From positions 1-6,135 of the forward strand of contig CAJUFC010000243.1 of assembly GCA_910585565.1 (NCBI GenBank): 6,135 bases of DNA, in the 5' to 3' direction. This DNA is from an uncultured Eggerthellaceae bacterium (lineage in GTDB: Bacteria; Actinomycetota; Coriobacteriia; Coriobacteriales; Eggerthellaceae). Numbering within the stretch: the first letter of the stretch is position 1; each line of letters begins with the position of its first letter. The translations under genes were made by a program, and so were the position numbers. The notes beneath the pieces were generated by a model. The model did no database searches, was not told the DNA's origin, and saw only the letters and a program-made list of their open reading frames with translations. Positions 4,550-6,135 of this stretch are shown piece after piece.

Positions 4550-4555
4550 ATTATA
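4550..4555 (-). promoter_or_regulatory. Candidate -10 box of ldh
   Basis: A perfect TATAAT on the minus strand, 46 bases before the ldh start. No TTGACA-like -35 is found at 16-18 bases. Instead the region is occupied by an inverted repeat, GCAAA...TTTGC (4560-4577), which could hold a regulator or activator. The start point would be near 4543. Confidence 0.45.
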
Positions 4556-4559
4556 GCCA

Positions 4560-4577
4560 GCAAAGCATGCCGTTTGC
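4560..4577 (-). promoter_or_regulatory. Inverted repeat upstream of the ldh -10 box
   Basis: On the minus strand GCAAA and TTTGC flank CGGCATGC, in place of a normal -35. The sequence GCAAACGG...TTTGC recurs upstream of the next gene at 5813-5826. A shared operator is possible, but short arms and only two copies keep this tentative. Confidence 0.25.
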
Positions 4578-4604
4578 CTATGAATATCAACCTTTTACCG
4601 TTTT

Positions 4605-5768
4605 TTAATCAGATTGCGCATCAGCACTCGCCCCAGCCGCGGGCATCGCCTTTGCGCGATTGCGCCTAAAGCCGATGCGCTGGATGACGATGGCGCCAAT
4701 CAAGAACGGCAGCCAAAACACGATGGAGCGATACACCATGACGGTCGCCATGCCCGCAGCCGTGTTCACGCCGAAAAGCCCGAACCCGACCATGACGGCT
4801 GCCTCGACGACGCCGACGCCCTGCGGCACGATGGACACCATCGCAAACAACGTCGCCAGCACGTACCCGCAGACGAGCGGTTCGATGTCGTGTATACCGA
4901 ACGCCACACCCACGAGCACGAAGCAAGCCACCTCGCATGCAGAGGCGATGAGCGAGAAGCCGAACGCCTTGAGCGTGCGCTTCGGCGAGCGCACGATCTC
5001 CTTCGACGACGCCGAGAACGCCTCGACCGTCTTCTCGGCCCACGCGTCGATAGGCTTCTTCTTGAACTTGCGCAGCACCTTGTCGACCAAGCGCTCGACG
5101 GGGCGCAGCACCTTGAGCACGAACTCAGGATGCGTTCCCCCCAAGATCATGACGCCAGCCAGGCCGCCTACGAGCGCTATCGCCACGAGTCCCAGCAAAA
5201 ACCACCCGATCTGCAGGCCCACCGTGAAGCTCAGCACGCCGAACGAGATGAGCATGATCATCACGAAGCCCGAGTCGATGCACAGCTGCATGAGGAACGC
5301 CGCGCTCGTGCCCTTGCCCGCAGCGATGCCCTGCTTGTGCGCCGTGTCAACGACCAGCGAGGTGCCAGCCAGGTTGAGCGAAGGTGCTACGGTGTTCACG
5401 AAGAACGTGCCGAACACCAGCGTGATGCCGGTCTTGAAGTTGATCTTGCCGCCGACGGCGTTGAAGCACGCCTTGAAGCCAAAGCCTTGCGAGAAGTACT
5501 TCCCCAGCTGTGCGGCCACCGCCAAGACGAGGAACAGCGGCGAGCCCTTCTTGACGGCGTCCAGGAACTCCTGCAGCTCTTCGCCCCGCATGAACACGAA
5601 GGCGAGCACGATGACGATGACGAGGCCCGCAACGATCAGCCCGATGTTGCGATGCGACTTGGCCGCCGACTCGACCTCCAGAGGCCGCGAAGGCGCAGTC
5701 GCAGCCCCGCTTGCGGCGCTCTTGTCAACGTCCGGCGCATCCGCGCCGGCTTGTGCGTGTTTGGTCAT
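4605..5768 (-). CDS. Flippase-like integral membrane protein (UPF0104 / LPG-synthase TM family)
   Basis: A polytopic membrane protein of 387 residues from the ATG at 5768. A hydrophilic N-terminal tail of about 40 residues precedes hydrophobic segments near 42-60, 76-94, 113-128, 156-180, 186-211, 268-292, 296-318, 322-339 and 342-363. A charged cytoplasmic-type stretch (about 215-267, with KKFKKKP-like basic residues) lies in the middle. The motif VPQGVGVVEAA (314-324) near the C-terminal half and NTVAPSLNLAGTS (125-137) are hallmarks of the family related to the membrane domain of lysyl-phosphatidylglycerol synthase, whose members are implicated in lipid-linked substrate flipping. There is no synthase domain, so aminoacyl-lipid synthesis is not implied. 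The frame extends to an ATG at 5831 and has another at 5792. AAGGA 8 bases before 5768 favours the shorter start. It precedes ldh by 101 bases on the same strand. The substrate cannot be told. Confidence 0.8.
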   Translation of the reverse strand: MTKHAQAGADAPDVDKSAASGAATAPSRPLEVESAAKSHRNIGLIVAGLVIVIVLAFVFMRGEELQEFLDAVKKGSPLFLVLAVAAQLGKYFSQGFGFKACFNAVGGKINFKTGITLVFGTFFVNTVAPSLNLAGTSLVVDTAHKQGIAAGKGTSAAFLMQLCIDSGFVMIMLISFGVLSFTVGLQIGWFLLGLVAIALVGGLAGVMILGGTHPEFVLKVLRPVERLVDKVLRKFKKKPIDAWAEKTVEAFSASSKEIVRSPKRTLKAFGFSLIASACEVACFVLVGVAFGIHDIEPLVCGYVLATLFAMVSIVPQGVGVVEAAVMVGFGLFGVNTAAGMATVMVYRSIVFWLPFLIGAIVIQRIGFRRNRAKAMPAAGASADAQSD

Positions 5769-5776
5769 GTCTTTGG

Positions 5777-5781
5777 TCCTT
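5777..5781 (-). promoter_or_regulatory. Ribosome binding site that decides the flippase-like gene start
   Basis: AAGGA on the minus strand, 8 bases before the ATG at 5768. The alternative in-frame ATGs at 5831 and 5792 lack such a site. Confidence 0.6.
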
Positions 5782-5799
5782 GATTCGCTCATATGCATG

Positions 5800-5805
5800 A
5801 TTGTA
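5800..5805 (-). promoter_or_regulatory. Candidate -10 box of the flippase-like gene
   Basis: TACAAT on the minus strand (5 of 6), giving a predicted start near 5793 and a leader of about 25 bases. That start would exclude the ATG at 5831 and so agrees with the start chosen. There is no good -35; an inverted repeat GCAAA-TCCG-TTTGC (5813-5826) lies at that position. Confidence 0.4.
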
Positions 5806-5968
5806 ATGAAACGCAAACGGATTTGCTCCAAATCGCATCATTCGTAACCAAGAGATTGGAAAGGCGGCCGCGCGAGGGCACGCACGCCGATGATGCCATT
5901 TCGATACCGTTCCTACGGCGTTTCAAAACCGCGGCGTCCCATCATAAGGCTTCGACGAAGGAGACTAT

Positions 5969-5974
5969 AGGAGG
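5969..5974 (+). promoter_or_regulatory. Strong ribosome binding site of the right-edge gene
   Basis: AGGAGG, a complete match to the anti-Shine-Dalgarno core, ends 4 bases before the ATG at 5979. It is the main evidence that the frame starting there is a real gene. Confidence 0.7.
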
Positions 5975-5978
5975 AAGC

Positions 5979-6135
5979 ATGACCACTTGGACGAACGACG
6001 CCGCACGCACGCCCTCGTGCAACCTGGTTGCCGGCAATCCGCGCGACCGCCTGCCGCACAACAACATCGTGCCGGAGAACTGGGACCGCATCCCCACTGG
6101 CTACGAGCGACTGCGCCAAGCAGGCAGCGCCCACA
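5979..6135 (+). CDS. Unrecognised gene, N-terminal 52 codons only
   Basis: The frame is open from ATG 5979 to the right edge (52 complete codons). It begins MTTWTNDAARTPSCNLVAGN and continues with NPRDRLPHNNIVPENWDRIP and TGYERLRQAGSAH. I do not recognise the family. The visible part is hydrophilic, without a signal peptide or membrane segment, and has one Cys and several Asn, Asp and Arg residues. Third positions are strongly G/C, as in the neighbouring genes, and AGGAGG stands just upstream, so it is very likely coding. It is transcribed divergently from the flippase-like gene across a 210-base gap that I could not assign a clear plus-strand promoter. Confidence 0.7.
   Translation, partial: MTTWTNDAARTPSCNLVAGNPRDRLPHNNIVPENWDRIPTGYERLRQAGSAH

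Noticed and set aside
4614..5847. Long plus-strand open frames opposite the flippase-like gene
   Set aside because: Their composition is that of antisense translation of a GC-rich membrane protein gene (His/Arg/Asp-rich or Thr/Pro-rich), with no domain. The minus-strand protein has clear TM segments and a family motif.
1..6135. CRISPR array, insertion sequence or integrase
   Set aside because: No regularly spaced direct repeats and no transposase or recombinase motifs were seen in any frame.

Overview
The window comes from a high-GC Gram-positive-like chromosome. The ribosomal-protein block infA-rpmJ-rpsM, the GC-rich codon use, AGGAGG-type ribosome binding sites, tRNA genes with encoded CCA and an L-lactate dehydrogenase suggest an Actinomycetota member. 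The Coriobacteriia/Eggerthellales are my best guess, which is inference and not proven by anything in the window. Most of it is ordinary core genome. The middle is patchy, with decayed genes and repeats.

Layout. (1) 1-839, minus strand: the start of a ribosomal cluster transcribed leftwards, infA (TTG start), rpmJ, then rpsM, which runs off the left edge. A -10-like box and a strong hairpin lie in the infA leader. The usual upstream neighbours of infA (adk, map) are absent. (2) About 840-1730: an accessory stretch with a minimal nucleotidyltransferase of the MNT type on the plus strand, lacking a convincing start. It is followed by what looks like the frame-broken C-terminal half of a HEPN partner, so this is probably the relic of a toxin-antitoxin pair. 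Two hairpins with T-runs close the convergent junction. (3) 1731-2858, minus: a membrane protein with an N-terminal zinc ribbon, a long Q/P-rich linker and four membrane segments. (4) 2859-3179: no gene. It holds a degenerate copy of a repeat also found at 1004-1049, a 21-nt copy of the tRNA-Gln 3' end, and a perfect 40-bp palindrome. (5) 3180-3427, minus: tRNA-Lys(UUU) and tRNA-Gln(UUG), with a near-consensus promoter upstream; the palindrome probably acts as terminator. (6) 3517-5768, minus: L-lactate dehydrogenase, preceded by a flippase-like (UPF0104/LPG-synthase TM) membrane protein. (7) 5979-6135, plus: the first 52 codons of an unrecognised gene with a strong ribosome binding site, cut by the right edge.

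How the parts relate: region 1 is translation machinery and region 5 supplies tRNAs. Ldh would regenerate NAD+ from pyruvate in fermentation. The flippase-like protein probably works in the membrane or envelope but has no known link to ldh beyond adjacency and a similar inverted repeat upstream of each. I see no clear new multi-gene system. The most unusual items are the decayed MNT/HEPN relic whose 5' end meets a dispersed repeat, and the tRNA-Gln 3'-end duplication beside the perfect palindrome.
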